Source of the DNA: Porticoccus sp963925605
Lineage (GTDB): Bacteria > Pseudomonadota > Gammaproteobacteria > Pseudomonadales > Porticoccaceae
Direction of reading: 5' to 3'
Assembly: GCA_963925605.1 (NCBI GenBank)
Contig: CAWURY010000024.1
Location: 1-39,777 of the forward strand
DNA length: 39,777 nt
This document shows positions 17,637-26,985 of the stretch, one piece after another; within the stretch, counting starts at the first letter, position 1, and each line of letters starts with the position of its first letter. The position numbers were made by a program, and so were the translations under genes. The notes beneath the pieces were generated by a model. The model saw only the letters and a list, made by a program, of their open reading frames with translations. It was not told where the DNA came from and did not search any database.

Positions 17637-19412
17637 CTAGAAATACCTCACATCCAATGCCATTATGCTCTTAGAGCCTGCCTTAATCATTTCTAAGTAG
17701 GCAGCATTACGCGGCATTACTTGCTCTGTATAAAACACAGCTGTTAATATTTTATTTTTGTTAAAAATAGCATTTCCCGAGCCTTCATCATTTAGTTTGC
17801 TTGCTATAACAGCGCTTTTTGCCAACATTGCTCCTGCTACCGTTCCCCCCATTAGCATCATCATATTAAAAGCAGATGCACAAGGAATCGTCCAATCTTT
17901 CTGCCCCTCAGTCAACAAGATGGCTACCGCCTCTTTGCAGGCCGTTAGTGAGGTCTCTAGGCTGTCTGCAATAGCATCAAACTTAGCGGTCCTGGAATCA
18001 TGAATAATAAGGGAAAGATCCTCTAGAAGCTCTATTGCTGCCTTACCCTTATCTCTGGAAAGCTTGCGACCTACAAGATCTAGCGCCTGTATCCCATTAG
18101 TGCCCTCATAAATAGGCAGTATTCGAGCATCTCTCATATGCTGGGCTGCACCAGTTTCCTCAATAAACCCCATACCGCCATGGATCTGCAATCCTAGAGA
18201 TGTAATCTCAACACTATTTTCTGTACACCAGCCTTTAATAAGCGGCGTAAGTAAGTTTATACGTCGTTGATGGTATGCTTTCCGTTCTTTATCAACTGAT
18301 TTATGCATGTAGTCTTCATGCATAAACGCAGAGTAAGTAAGGATTCTGCCGCTTTCAATCAGAGCCCTCATTGTCATTAGCATGCGACGGACATCCGGAT
18401 GATGGATGATAGCTGTATTTCTGTTATCGGCGGTGCTTCCTTGAATTCTTTCTTTGGCAAAATATACTGCCTGCTGGTAGGCTCTCTCGCTAACTGAGAT
18501 ACCCTGCAAGCCAACAGCAAGACGAGCTTCATTCATCATTGCGAACATATAAACCAGGCCCTGATTTTCATCGCCAACAAGGTATCCTAGAGCACCACCT
18601 TTTTCTCCAAAAGATAAAGTACAAGTTGGACTAGCATGTATACCCAGCTTATGTTCAACGCCAACACAACGGACGTCATTTTTTTCTCCGATCCCTCCGC
18701 TCTCATTAACTAAAAATTTAGGCACTACAAATAAAGAGATCCCCTTTACACCTTCAGGCGCACCTGGAGTACGTGCAAGAACTAAGTGAATAATATTATC
18801 GGTAAAATCATGCTCACCCCAAGTAATATAGATTTTTTGACCACTAATAAGATAGTGGTCTCCATTGAGCGTGGCTTTCGTTTTTACAGCCGATAGGTCT
18901 GATCCAGCCTGAGGTTCAGTTAAGTTCATAGTGCCAGACCAGACACCAGAAATAAGATTACCTAAATACATCTTTTTTTGATCATTACTACCATACAGAT
19001 TTAAAGCAGTTGCCACCCCCTTGGTTAACATCGGACAGAGGCTAAATGCCATATTTGCTGACTGAGACATCTCGTCTACAGCCACAGACAGCAACATAGG
19101 TAAACCTTGTCCACCAAAATCCCTGTTGCCTGCTAATCCTGGCCAGCCCGCATCAACAATTTGCTTATAAATGCCGTCCAAAATAGGGGCAGTAATCACC
19201 CTGTCGCCCTCTAGTCTTGACCCTTGAGAGTCAGCAAGTTTGTTAGTTGGTGCCAAAACTTCACCATAAAAATGCGCAGCTTCATCGAGGATAGCCTCCA
19301 CCATATCTGGAGTAGCATCTTCGAATCCAGGAAGTTTTGTTATGCTGGGCATCTCCAGTACATTGTTAAGTAAAAATTTTATATCATCTAATGGCGCACT
19401 ATAGGTGGTCAT
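17637..19412 (-). CDS. Acyl-CoA dehydrogenase, DmdC-like (3-methylmercaptopropionyl-CoA dehydrogenase family)
   Basis: FAD-dependent acyl-CoA dehydrogenase of the long, roughly 600-residue class; 591 residues from ATG 19412. It has the extended N-terminus and the extra C-terminal domain of DmdC-like proteins. MNLTEPQAGSDLSAVKT is the FAD/substrate motif and IYEGTNGIQ places the catalytic base at Glu436. GLQIHGGMGFIEETGAAQHMRDARI is the usual flavin-contacting stretch, split here by position across 407-431. DmdC oxidises MMPA-CoA in DMSP demethylation, but close homologues use ordinary fatty acyl-CoAs, so the substrate is not assigned. GAGAGGG 9 bases upstream supports the ATG over a TTG at 19433. 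No dmdA, dmdB or dmdD is nearby. Confidence 0.88.
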   Translation of the reverse strand: MTTYSAPLDDIKFLLNNVLEMPSITKLPGFEDATPDMVEAILDEAAHFYGEVLAPTNKLADSQGSRLEGDRVITAPILDGIYKQIVDAGWPGLAGNRDFGGQGLPMLLSVAVDEMSQSANMAFSLCPMLTKGVATALNLYGSNDQKKMYLGNLISGVWSGTMNLTEPQAGSDLSAVKTKATLNGDHYLISGQKIYITWGEHDFTDNIIHLVLARTPGAPEGVKGISLFVVPKFLVNESGGIGEKNDVRCVGVEHKLGIHASPTCTLSFGEKGGALGYLVGDENQGLVYMFAMMNEARLAVGLQGISVSERAYQQAVYFAKERIQGSTADNRNTAIIHHPDVRRMLMTMRALIESGRILTYSAFMHEDYMHKSVDKERKAYHQRRINLLTPLIKGWCTENSVEITSLGLQIHGGMGFIEETGAAQHMRDARILPIYEGTNGIQALDLVGRKLSRDKGKAAIELLEDLSLIIHDSRTAKFDAIADSLETSLTACKEAVAILLTEGQKDWTIPCASAFNMMMLMGGTVAGAMLAKSAVIASKLNDEGSGNAIFNKNKILTAVFYTEQVMPRNAAYLEMIKAGSKSIMALDVRYF

Positions 19413-19738
19413 ATCATCATACCCTCTCAACAAATACTACTAATCCTGTATGACACCATAATACATACATGCATGTCGCGGCTTACCTAAAAAAATATTT
19501 AACTTTTTAGGTAAAAAAGATTAGATTATGAAAAGCTCATCATATTTTTAGTAATATACTAAGAGCACGCAAGGACTTTCATAGCTCGCCATTATATATA
19601 AAAAGTATCTTTTTAGTGTAGTATGCAAAGCTTCTTAAATTTGCCTTCACGCAGCTACAATAAAAACAAAAAAAACGCCATAAGGCAGCTATACACCTTT
19701 TTAAAAAAAATATAGAAATTTGAATTACGGAGTGCATG
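19413..19738. other. Divergent regulatory spacer with three palindromes
   Basis: About 325 bases between the leftward acyl-CoA dehydrogenase and the rightward ABC cassette. It contains a 10-bp palindrome ACATGCATGT (19467-19476), an 11-bp inverted repeat (19483-19514) and TTAGTA-ATA-TACTAA (19548-19562). No convincing gene is present. Clear -35/-10 pairs do not stand out on either strand. Confidence 0.5.
19483..19514. repeat. 11-bp perfect inverted repeat (TTACCTAAAAA)
   Basis: TTACCTAAAAA at 19483-19493 is perfectly complementary to 19504-19514, with a 10-base AT-only-but-one loop. No U-tract follows outside the stem on either strand, so it is not a standard terminator. It lies 71 bases upstream of the acyl-CoA dehydrogenase ATG, where an operator could sit. 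Confidence 0.5.
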
Positions 19739-20692
19739 ATGTTAGAAGTTAACAAATTGACAAGACTATATGGTGATCTTAAAGCAGTCGATGACGTCAG
19801 CTTCAAAATAGCTAAAGGTGAAATAGTCGGATTGCTTGGGCACAACGGTGCAGGCAAAACTACAATCATGAAAATGCTTAGCGGGTTCATCGAGTCAAAT
19901 CATGGCACCATCAAAATCAACAACATCAACCTCAAAGATAACCCCAAAAAAGCACAGAAAGACATTGGATATCTGTCTGAAAATTTACCCATTTACCCAG
20001 AAATGATTGTGGCTGATTATCTTGATTATGTTAGTGAGATTAAAGAAATAACTGGAACCCAAAAGATATCAGAAATAAGACGAGTAATTCAAGCAACAGA
20101 TATAGAATCAAAGATTCTTTCTCCTATATACACTCTATCTCGCGGCTACAAGCAACGCGTTGGTATCGCTCAGGCTATTCTAGGTAAACCCAAACTATTA
20201 ATTTTGGATGAGCCGACAAATGGCCTGGATCCCAAGCAAACGAATCTTGTGAGGACATTGATTCGCGATCTCTCAAAAGACGCAACCGTCATTCTTTCAA
20301 CACACATTATGCAAGAAGTTGATGCTTTGTGTAGTAGAGCACTTATTATCCGAGACGGAAAAGTAGCTGTTGATGCAGAGCTAAGCAAACTAAGAAAAAG
20401 TAATCACTTGTTGCTCTCATCTTCGCTAACCAAGGATGAAATGACTGCCGTGCTTTTACCTATCGACAATATTAGCGTTGTTGATGAGTTATCAGAAAAT
20501 AACTCTATTTTCTCTTATCGCATAGGGCTTAAAAATATAATCGAAAATGATGCCATTATTGGACAAATCGCCAGATTAATTGTTTCTTCTGGAGCTAACC
20601 TTTATTCCATAAGCAGAGAGATTAAAGATCTAGAGACTTTATTCAGGGAGGCTAATGACCCCTCCTCAAGCACAAATAGAATGGGGGATTAA
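19739..20692 (+). CDS. ABC transporter ATP-binding protein, GldA-like
   Basis: Cytoplasmic ATPase of an ABC-2 type exporter-like complex. 317 residues from the second of two adjacent ATGs, which is 6 bases after GGAG. Walker A is GHNGAGKTT (about 35-42), the signature is the variant LSRGYKQR, Walker B is LLILDEPTNGLDP, and the switch His is in STHIMQEV. The C-terminal region of about 100 residues after the ATPase core is typical of the GldA/NatA group. The stop codon is 1 base before the start of the next gene, so the two are clearly co-translated. GldA works in gliding in Flavobacteria; in Gammaproteobacteria the role is unknown. Confidence 0.9.
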   Translation: MLEVNKLTRLYGDLKAVDDVSFKIAKGEIVGLLGHNGAGKTTIMKMLSGFIESNHGTIKINNINLKDNPKKAQKDIGYLSENLPIYPEMIVADYLDYVSEIKEITGTQKISEIRRVIQATDIESKILSPIYTLSRGYKQRVGIAQAILGKPKLLILDEPTNGLDPKQTNLVRTLIRDLSKDATVILSTHIMQEVDALCSRALIIRDGKVAVDAELSKLRKSNHLLLSSSLTKDEMTAVLLPIDNISVVDELSENNSIFSYRIGLKNIIENDAIIGQIARLIVSSGANLYSISREIKDLETLFREANDPSSSTNRMGD

Positions 20693-20693
20693 A

Positions 20694-23558
20694 ATGAATG
20701 ATTCATCAAAAAATATGAAGTTAATTTGGCGTATTGCATCAAAAGAAATAACCTTATTTTTTGCATCCCCTGTTGCTTACTTATTTTTAGCAACATTTGC
20801 AGCAGTTTCTTTATTTATATTTTTTTGGGGAGAGTCATTTTTTTCAAGGAATATAGCTGATATCCGGCCATTATTTGAATGGATGCCAATTCTTCTCTTA
20901 TTTCTTACAAGCACTTTGACCATGAGGCTCTGGAGTGAGGAACGTAGAACTGGCACTCTCGAACATATTTTAACTCAACCATTACCCCTCTGGTATTTTG
21001 TAATTGGAAAATTTGTTGGTTGTTTGGCATTGCTTGCAATCGCACTTATTATAACCGCCCCCCTGCCTCTGACTATATCTCAACTTGGCGAGCTTGACTG
21101 GGGGCCAATATTGGCAGGCTATCTAGCAGCCTTTTTTCTTGGCGCGGCATACCTCTCTATAGGTTTATATGTATCAGCAAAAAGCGACAACCAGATAGTT
21201 AGCCTTATTTGTGCTGTTTCACTATCAGGATTATTTTATCTAATTGGAACAGCTACAATTACTGATTTTTTTGGAAATCAGACTGGCGAATGGTTTAGAT
21301 TGCTTGGTACTGGGGCTCGCTTTGATTCTATTACTCGAGGGGTAATAGATATTAGAGATCTCTATTACTATTTAAGTATTATTTTTGTTTTTTTATCTCT
21401 TAATATATTCACGCTAGAAAAAGAACGTTGGGCAGAAAACACTTCAACACCACGCCATAAAATTTGGTATAGCGTTATCATCCTTGCTGTCGTTAACATA
21501 GTCAGTGTCAATTTATGGCTTGGTCAGATCTCATCTCTTCGGATTGATACAACCCAAGGCAAGCAATACTCTATCTCTTCTTCAACAAGAGAGTACTTAA
21601 GCCAACTAGAGGAGCCTTTGTTAATACGAGGTTACTTTAGCGGGAAGACTCACCCCATGCTGTCTCCTCTGGTTCCTCAAATAAAAGATCTGATTCGTGA
21701 ATATGAGGTTGCTGGCAAGGGGAAAATACGCATTCAATTCATGGACCCTGCGTCCAACATAGAGACGGAAGATGAGGCAAACCAGAAGTATGGCGTTAGA
21801 CCGATACCTCTTCAAGTGGCTGATCGTTATCAATCAGCTATAGTTAATTCATATTTCCATATCTTGGTAGGCTACGGTGAAGAATTTGAAGTTTTAGATT
21901 TTCAAGACTTGATTGAAACAAGAGCGCAGGGAGATAAAAACTTTGAAATAGTTCTTCGTAATCCAGAGTACGACTTGACTCGGAGTATCAAGAAGGTGCT
22001 AAACACCTATCGAAGTGGTGGCAATATTTTCGACTCCATCGAAGGAAAGCTTACACTGAACGCATACGTTTCTGCTGACAGTCTTCTACCGAACGATCTA
22101 ACCTTGCATAAAAATGACGTTTTAGAGATTTCAAAAGAACTAGTAAGCAGCTCCAAGGGTTTATTCTCATTGAATATAATTGACCCCTATGAGCACAATA
22201 GTGCTGGTGCCAAAAAATTATCCAAACTGTATGGATTGCAGCCTTTATCGCTAAACAAGCAGTTCGCAGGTGATTTTTTCTATTTTCACCTCATTCTTGA
22301 AAAAGATGGAATGGCCATACAGATTCCTCTAGAAGACAGGACCAAGGTTAGTCTAGAGCGAAACCTCAAAGCAGCCATAAAGCGCTTCGGAAAAGGTTTC
22401 ATAAAAACTATTGGCGTAGTCCAACCTAAAGACGATCCAAAATTAGCCCAAATTGGCTTATCTGTTCCAAGATTTACAGAGTTGGCTGGTTTTTTGGGTA
22501 CAGATCTAAATATTAGGGATGAAGATATCAGCGATGGGGGCGTTTCTGGAGAAATTGATATTCTTTTAGTTGCTGCACCAAACGGGATGAAACCCAAAGA
22601 AATCTTTGCTATTGATCAATTTTTAATGAAAGGGGGGTCAGTTGTTGTAATGTCTTCCCCTTACACCATGACTATAGGTCAAGGAGGGCTAGGTTTGGCG
22701 AAACTTGAGGGTGAATTCAAAGACTGGTTGAAACATCACGGCCTATTCATGGAAGAAACACTAGTTCTTGATATGCAAAACAAAGCATTTCCGTTGCCTG
22801 TTATGCGAAAAGTTGGAGGCAACCAAGTCCAAGAAGTAAGGATGATTGAATACCCCTACTTTGCAGATATTCGCTCCAATGGACTCAACTCTGAAAATCC
22901 TATTACTGCTAATTTAGAACAAGTCACAATGGCTTGGAGTTCACCCATCAGTATCGATAAGGAAAAAAATAGCTCAAGGCAAATCATTGAGCTAATAAGG
23001 AGCTCTGAAAAATCATGGCTTTCAGATGACACTGAAATTATGCCGGAAATTGACAACGAAGGTGTGACACCCTTTAGTCGCACTAGTGACTTCAACTCCT
23101 ATCTGCTGGGCGTTGCAATAAAAGGTGAGTTTTCTTCTTATTTTTCTGGAAAAGAGTCCCCTCTTTCTTTGGATGAGGTCGACAAAACGGGCACCATTAC
23201 CCGAGATGTCTTGGAAAAATCACCAGTGGCCTCTAAAATAATGCTATTCAGTTCCAATGACTTTCTTAGAGATCAAACTCTAACAATTGCTAATTCCGCT
23301 ATTGGTAGTGAGTACCGAGGAAGCATGGACCTTATTGCAAACACTATAGACTGGGCTCTTGAGGATGCCGGCCTTCTTAGCATACGCTCACGCGGCCACT
23401 TCAATCGCACGCTACCTTCAATGGAATATAGCGCCCAATTATTCTGGGAGTACTTAAACTATGGATTAATTGTTGTGTCGCTACTAGCAATAGCGTTGAT
23501 AAGAATGCGCCGCAAAAAATTAAAGCAACTTCGCTATACAGCGTTACTGACTCGATAA
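20694..23558 (+). CDS. Fused ABC-2 permease and GldG-like auxiliary protein (GldF-GldG fusion)
   Basis: 954 residues from ATG 20694, which has GGGGGA about 6 bases upstream. The first 240 or so residues form an ABC-2 permease with about six membrane helices and a conserved SEERRTGTLEHILTQP cytoplasmic segment, as in GldF. A further helix (about 258-278) leads into a large extracytoplasmic region containing the GldG-type domain (LRIDTTQGKQYSISSSTREYL split across about 285-310) and a later domain with DILLVAAPNGMKPKE. One C-terminal helix (about 910-933) ends in a basic tail, RMRRKKLKQLR. In Flavobacterium gldF and gldG are separate genes. Membrane topology is my estimate by eye. Substrate and function are unknown. 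Confidence 0.88.
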   Translation: MNDSSKNMKLIWRIASKEITLFFASPVAYLFLATFAAVSLFIFFWGESFFSRNIADIRPLFEWMPILLLFLTSTLTMRLWSEERRTGTLEHILTQPLPLWYFVIGKFVGCLALLAIALIITAPLPLTISQLGELDWGPILAGYLAAFFLGAAYLSIGLYVSAKSDNQIVSLICAVSLSGLFYLIGTATITDFFGNQTGEWFRLLGTGARFDSITRGVIDIRDLYYYLSIIFVFLSLNIFTLEKERWAENTSTPRHKIWYSVIILAVVNIVSVNLWLGQISSLRIDTTQGKQYSISSSTREYLSQLEEPLLIRGYFSGKTHPMLSPLVPQIKDLIREYEVAGKGKIRIQFMDPASNIETEDEANQKYGVRPIPLQVADRYQSAIVNSYFHILVGYGEEFEVLDFQDLIETRAQGDKNFEIVLRNPEYDLTRSIKKVLNTYRSGGNIFDSIEGKLTLNAYVSADSLLPNDLTLHKNDVLEISKELVSSSKGLFSLNIIDPYEHNSAGAKKLSKLYGLQPLSLNKQFAGDFFYFHLILEKDGMAIQIPLEDRTKVSLERNLKAAIKRFGKGFIKTIGVVQPKDDPKLAQIGLSVPRFTELAGFLGTDLNIRDEDISDGGVSGEIDILLVAAPNGMKPKEIFAIDQFLMKGGSVVVMSSPYTMTIGQGGLGLAKLEGEFKDWLKHHGLFMEETLVLDMQNKAFPLPVMRKVGGNQVQEVRMIEYPYFADIRSNGLNSENPITANLEQVTMAWSSPISIDKEKNSSRQIIELIRSSEKSWLSDDTEIMPEIDNEGVTPFSRTSDFNSYLLGVAIKGEFSSYFSGKESPLSLDEVDKTGTITRDVLEKSPVASKIMLFSSNDFLRDQTLTIANSAIGSEYRGSMDLIANTIDWALEDAGLLSIRSRGHFNRTLPSMEYSAQLFWEYLNYGLIVVSLLAIALIRMRRKKLKQLRYTALLTR

Positions 23559-23570
23559 AGGAGAGCGAGA

Positions 23571-24512
23571 ATGAAACAGCTAAAATTCTGGCTAATAAAC
23601 CTATTGATGCTTCAGGTGCTAATTGCAGCAACTCTTCTATGGAATAACCACCTTGAATTTGTCGCACATAAACCAAAGCCAATTTTGGATATCGACTGGG
23701 CAAGTGTTGACAAGCTCACCATTGAAGACACAGGTGGCGGGATCACCTTAATAAAATCCAATAGTTCATGGTCGTTATCAAATCAACAGCTGCCTGTAAG
23801 TGCTGCATCTGTTGAGGATTTTCTTCGTAACCTAGAATCATTAAAAACTGGCTGGCCAGTTGCAACCCTGAGTGATAGCCATGAAAGATTTAAGGTCTCC
23901 GACAGAAAATTTGTTAGGCGTGTGGAGCTTTTCAGTAATAACGTTTCTATCGGGAAGTTGTTATTCGGGAGTTCCATAGGACTTCGCCAATCAAATGTTC
24001 GTCAAATTAATAACGATACCGTATACAACGTCAAGCTGGATACTCTTGATATCAGCGCAAATGTTGGAGAATGGTTTAATAAATCGCTGATTGCGGCAGA
24101 TAACATCAACATGATGAAAGCCGCTGATTACAGACTCAAAAGAACTGGTGCAAGCTGGGAGTTTGACCAATCAGGGCCATCTATTCTTTTGGGGAGAAGC
24201 CCACCTGGAAGGCTAGATCAAAATAAAGCAGCTGAATTAGATCAAGCATTTTCCAGCCTAAAAATCCTAAAAATTTCTTCATTTGATCCAGATGCCCGAT
24301 CAGTTGCTTCTGAAACATTACAAGTAGGTGTTACTGACGCTAAAGGAAAATGGATTTACACATTCATTAAATCCAACAATAGCTTTTACGTGACCCGGAG
24401 TGATAGAGAGGAATATTTCACGCTCGATCAAGCTGTGTATGAAAAAATTGCAGGTACACAGAAAGCAGATTTAATTATTAGCGAGACTGAGTCGATCTCT
24501 AGCGAAAAATAA
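23571..24512 (+). CDS. DUF4340-family membrane-anchored protein
   Basis: 313 residues. A single N-terminal membrane helix (about 5-24, rich in Leu) is followed by a soluble, probably periplasmic, region. The segment DWASVDKLTIEDTGGGITL, then a short turn and SSWSLSNQQLPV, fits the repeated beta-rich DUF4340 pattern. No catalytic motif is visible. GGAGAG about 7 bases before the ATG is a good ribosome binding site. It lies 12 bases after the GldFG-like gene, and this trio (ATPase, permease-auxiliary, DUF4340) recurs in Proteobacteria. Its role is probably as a partner of the transporter, which is inference. Its stop lies 3 bases from the convergent tatD stop. Confidence 0.85.
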   Translation: MKQLKFWLINLLMLQVLIAATLLWNNHLEFVAHKPKPILDIDWASVDKLTIEDTGGGITLIKSNSSWSLSNQQLPVSAASVEDFLRNLESLKTGWPVATLSDSHERFKVSDRKFVRRVELFSNNVSIGKLLFGSSIGLRQSNVRQINNDTVYNVKLDTLDISANVGEWFNKSLIAADNINMMKAADYRLKRTGASWEFDQSGPSILLGRSPPGRLDQNKAAELDQAFSSLKILKISSFDPDARSVASETLQVGVTDAKGKWIYTFIKSNNSFYVTRSDREEYFTLDQAVYEKIAGTQKADLIISETESISSEK

Positions 24513-24515
24513 TTT

Positions 24516-25295
24516 TTATAAGTGAGAAAGAAATAACTGTTGGTAATTGCGGGATGTTGTTTCGCAGACTTCAGCCAAGGTAATTTTTTTGATCTCGGCA
24601 ATTAGCTTGGCTACCTCTGATATATATTTTGGTTCATTGCTCTTACCTCTATAAGGAATAGGCGCTAACCAGGGTGAGTCAGTTTCTATCAATATTCGAT
24701 CCAATGGAATCTTGCTTGCCACGTCTCTTAAGGCGGTCGCATTTTTAAAGGTAATAATTCCAGAAAATGAAATATAAAAATTTAACTCAATTGCCTCGCA
24801 AGCCATTTCTAGTGTTTCGGTAAAACAATGGAGCACTCCGGCAGATCTTATGTTTGCGTAATTGCGTAAAATCTCAATCGTTTTATTGTGCGCCGCTCTG
24901 GTATGCACAATTACCGGCTTTAGGAGCTGACTAGCAGCACGCAAATGAACAATGAAGCTTTCTTGCTGCCAGCCGGAAGACTCTTTGCCATAGTGATTAT
25001 CTAAACCTGTCTCACCTATAGCAACCACTTTTGGGTGGCTAGCAAGAGAGATTAAATCACCAACACTAGGGATAATTGGAATAGAGTCCTGTAGAGGGTG
25101 AAGCCCCACTGACACATCGACATCACTGTATTTGACAGCTAGATCAAGAATTCTCTTAGATGACTCGATATCAACCCCAACACTAAGAAAACGATGCACG
25201 CCTGCTTCTCTGGCAGCATCAAGCAGACGATCAAGGGAACCTTCATAGCCACTTAGATCTAAACAATCAAGGTGGCAATGCGAGTCTATAAACAC
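24516..25295 (-). CDS. tatD: TatD-family metal-dependent hydrolase
   Basis: TIM-barrel hydrolase of the TatD/YcfH group with 3'-5' DNA exonuclease-type activity in characterised members. 259 residues from the GTG at 25295, the usual length. FIDSHCHLDCLDL provides the first metal ligands (His6 and His8). GETGLDNHYG, PVIVHTRAA, GVLHCFTET and ILIETDSPWLAP supply the remaining metal-site residues. AAGGA lies about 7 bases before the GTG. A longer frame from an ATG at 25364 would add 23 residues of low-complexity sequence absent from the family. It follows holB directly, as in E. coli ycfH. Confidence 0.93.
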   Translation of the reverse strand: MFIDSHCHLDCLDLSGYEGSLDRLLDAAREAGVHRFLSVGVDIESSKRILDLAVKYSDVDVSVGLHPLQDSIPIIPSVGDLISLASHPKVVAIGETGLDNHYGKESSGWQQESFIVHLRAASQLLKPVIVHTRAAHNKTIEILRNYANIRSAGVLHCFTETLEMACEAIELNFYISFSGIITFKNATALRDVASKIPLDRILIETDSPWLAPIPYRGKSNEPKYISEVAKLIAEIKKITLAEVCETTSRNYQQLFLSHL

Positions 25296-25372
25296 TGTAA
25301 AATCCTTTTTTATATTGTATATCTGTTGATTATTTAACTCTAAATAGTTTAAAAAATTACTCAAGTACCTGT

Positions 25373-26326
25373 TTATTTTTTTGTAAATAACTGTTGCCAG
25401 TTAATCAGCAGCTCCTCCAAAATCAACAACAAGTTAAGATTGGCTGGGCTTTGCAATAATTTTTTCGATTGAACCAACTTATCCATATAGCGAAAAGACA
25501 GCAAAGGAGAAGTAATTTTAGCTCCAGATTTAATCTCAAAGACTAACTTGTAATATAACCAATCTAAAGCCATGTAAGGATCGTTTTCTTTATATGCTTC
25601 AGCAACACTTATGGCTGAAATCTTATGTACAGCAAGATCATCCAACAATCTATCAAACTTACGACGAGATTCAAGAAGATCCGTTTCTGCAAGCCTGATA
25701 GCTAGCAGCGGACTACCGCCAGCATACTGAATCAACTCATCCATATCTTCTCTAGGCGCTAACTTCTTTGACAGCCATAATCTAACTTCCAGAAGTGCAG
25801 GGGTTGGAAATCTTACTAGCCGACATCTACTTTTGATAGTCGCTAATAATCTGCTTGGCTGATGACAGATCAACAGTATTAAAGTTCTTTCTCGAGGCTC
25901 TTCGAGATTTTTTAACAATGCATTTGCCGCATTAAGATTCATGGATTCTGCTGGGTTAACGATGACCACCTTCCATCCCCCCTGCTGCGATGTTTTCGCA
26001 AAGAATTCACCCAGCTCACGAATACTGTCCACACCCAAAGTTTTACTCTTATTATCTGGTTCCAGCCTCCTTAAATCAGGATGATTTTCTGCAAAAATAA
26101 GCTTACACGATTTGCATTGACCGCAGGCATGGTTATTTAGCGAACTAAGACACAACAGTCTCTGGGCAAACGATATAGCGAATTGATATTTGCCAACATA
26201 ACTTGGGCCCACCAGACTAACTGCATGAGGAAGCTGATCTTTCTCTATATCGGAATTCAACTTCTCCCATTGAGATTTTTGCCAAGGAAAATGCATGTTA
26301 GACGCATATGAGCAAGGGTCAGGCAT
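25373..26326 (-). CDS. holB: DNA polymerase III delta' subunit HolB
   Basis: Non-catalytic clamp-loader subunit. 317 residues. The zinc module uses Cys59, Cys68, Cys71 and Cys74 (CGQCKSC). The Walker A position reads GPSYVGK, which lacks the normal loop, as expected for delta'. NALLKNLEEP, then the SRC motif in IKSRCRLVRF, are AAA+ hallmarks. The C-terminal collar domain is weakly conserved. It starts 3 bases after the tmk stop codon, so translation is probably coupled. In Pseudomonas pilZ follows holB; here tatD follows directly. Confidence 0.94.
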   Translation of the reverse strand: MPDPCSYASNMHFPWQKSQWEKLNSDIEKDQLPHAVSLVGPSYVGKYQFAISFAQRLLCLSSLNNHACGQCKSCKLIFAENHPDLRRLEPDNKSKTLGVDSIRELGEFFAKTSQQGGWKVVIVNPAESMNLNAANALLKNLEEPRERTLILLICHQPSRLLATIKSRCRLVRFPTPALLEVRLWLSKKLAPREDMDELIQYAGGSPLLAIRLAETDLLESRRKFDRLLDDLAVHKISAISVAEAYKENDPYMALDWLYYKLVFEIKSGAKITSPLLSFRYMDKLVQSKKLLQSPANLNLLLILEELLINWQQLFTKK

Positions 26327-26329
26327 AAT

Positions 26330-26968
26330 TTATTTTACCTTATGAAAAAATTCTTCCAGAGCAATCCCAAGCTCTAGCTGAACTTTTGGCAAAGTATTTG
26401 AGGCGTTAATTACTCGATATTGCTGAGGGAGTTCAGATGCCCTTGAGCGATAACTATTTCTTACTCTTTCAAAGAATTCTATTTTTTCTTGCTCAAATCG
26501 ATCTGCCTTGCCCCTACTTAGAGCCCTCTTAAGCCCTTGCATGACAGGAGCATCGAGCAATAAGGTTAAATCTGGACGCAAATCCCCCTGGACAAGACTT
26601 TCTAAAGTAGAAATTTTTTCGATCGAAACCCCTCGGCCCCCCCCCTGATAAGCGTATGTAGCATCAGTAAAACGATCACACAACACCCACTCTCCTCGAC
26701 TCAAGCTTGGGACTATTACCTCAGCAAGATGCTGGGCTCGCGCAGCAAACATTAATAGCAACTCTGTATTTTCATCTACTTTCTCATTTCTGGGCACCAA
26801 CAACAGGTCGCGAATACTTTCGGCGATATTTGTCCCTCCTGGCTCTCGAGTCAATATGTGTTTTATACCTTTTTCATCTAGCCAGTTTTTAATGAACGTC
26901 ATATTGGTTGTCTTTCCAACGCCCTCCGCCCCTTCAACAGTTATAAATTTTCCCAATTTTTTATTCAT
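26330..26968 (-). CDS. tmk: Thymidylate kinase Tmk
   Basis: Phosphorylates dTMP to dTDP. 212 residues from the ATG at 26968. The P-loop is EGAEGVGKTT (about 12-21). The dTMP-binding DRF motif is in CDRFTDATYAYQGGGR. The lid region reads RGKADRFEQE; basic residues in the lid rather than the P-loop mark the E. coli-type enzyme. A TTG two codons earlier is a less likely start. It lies 17 bases downstream of mltG. Confidence 0.96.
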   Translation of the reverse strand: MNKKLGKFITVEGAEGVGKTTNMTFIKNWLDEKGIKHILTREPGGTNIAESIRDLLLVPRNEKVDENTELLLMFAARAQHLAEVIVPSLSRGEWVLCDRFTDATYAYQGGGRGVSIEKISTLESLVQGDLRPDLTLLLDAPVMQGLKRALSRGKADRFEQEKIEFFERVRNSYRSRASELPQQYRVINASNTLPKVQLELGIALEEFFHKVK

Positions 26969-26985
26969 AAACAACTAACCTAGGC

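Noticed and set aside
19579..19890. 103-codon minus-strand ORF starting inside the GldA-like gene
   Set aside because: Its N-terminal half is antisense to the conserved Walker A region, and the rest is AT-rich spacer.
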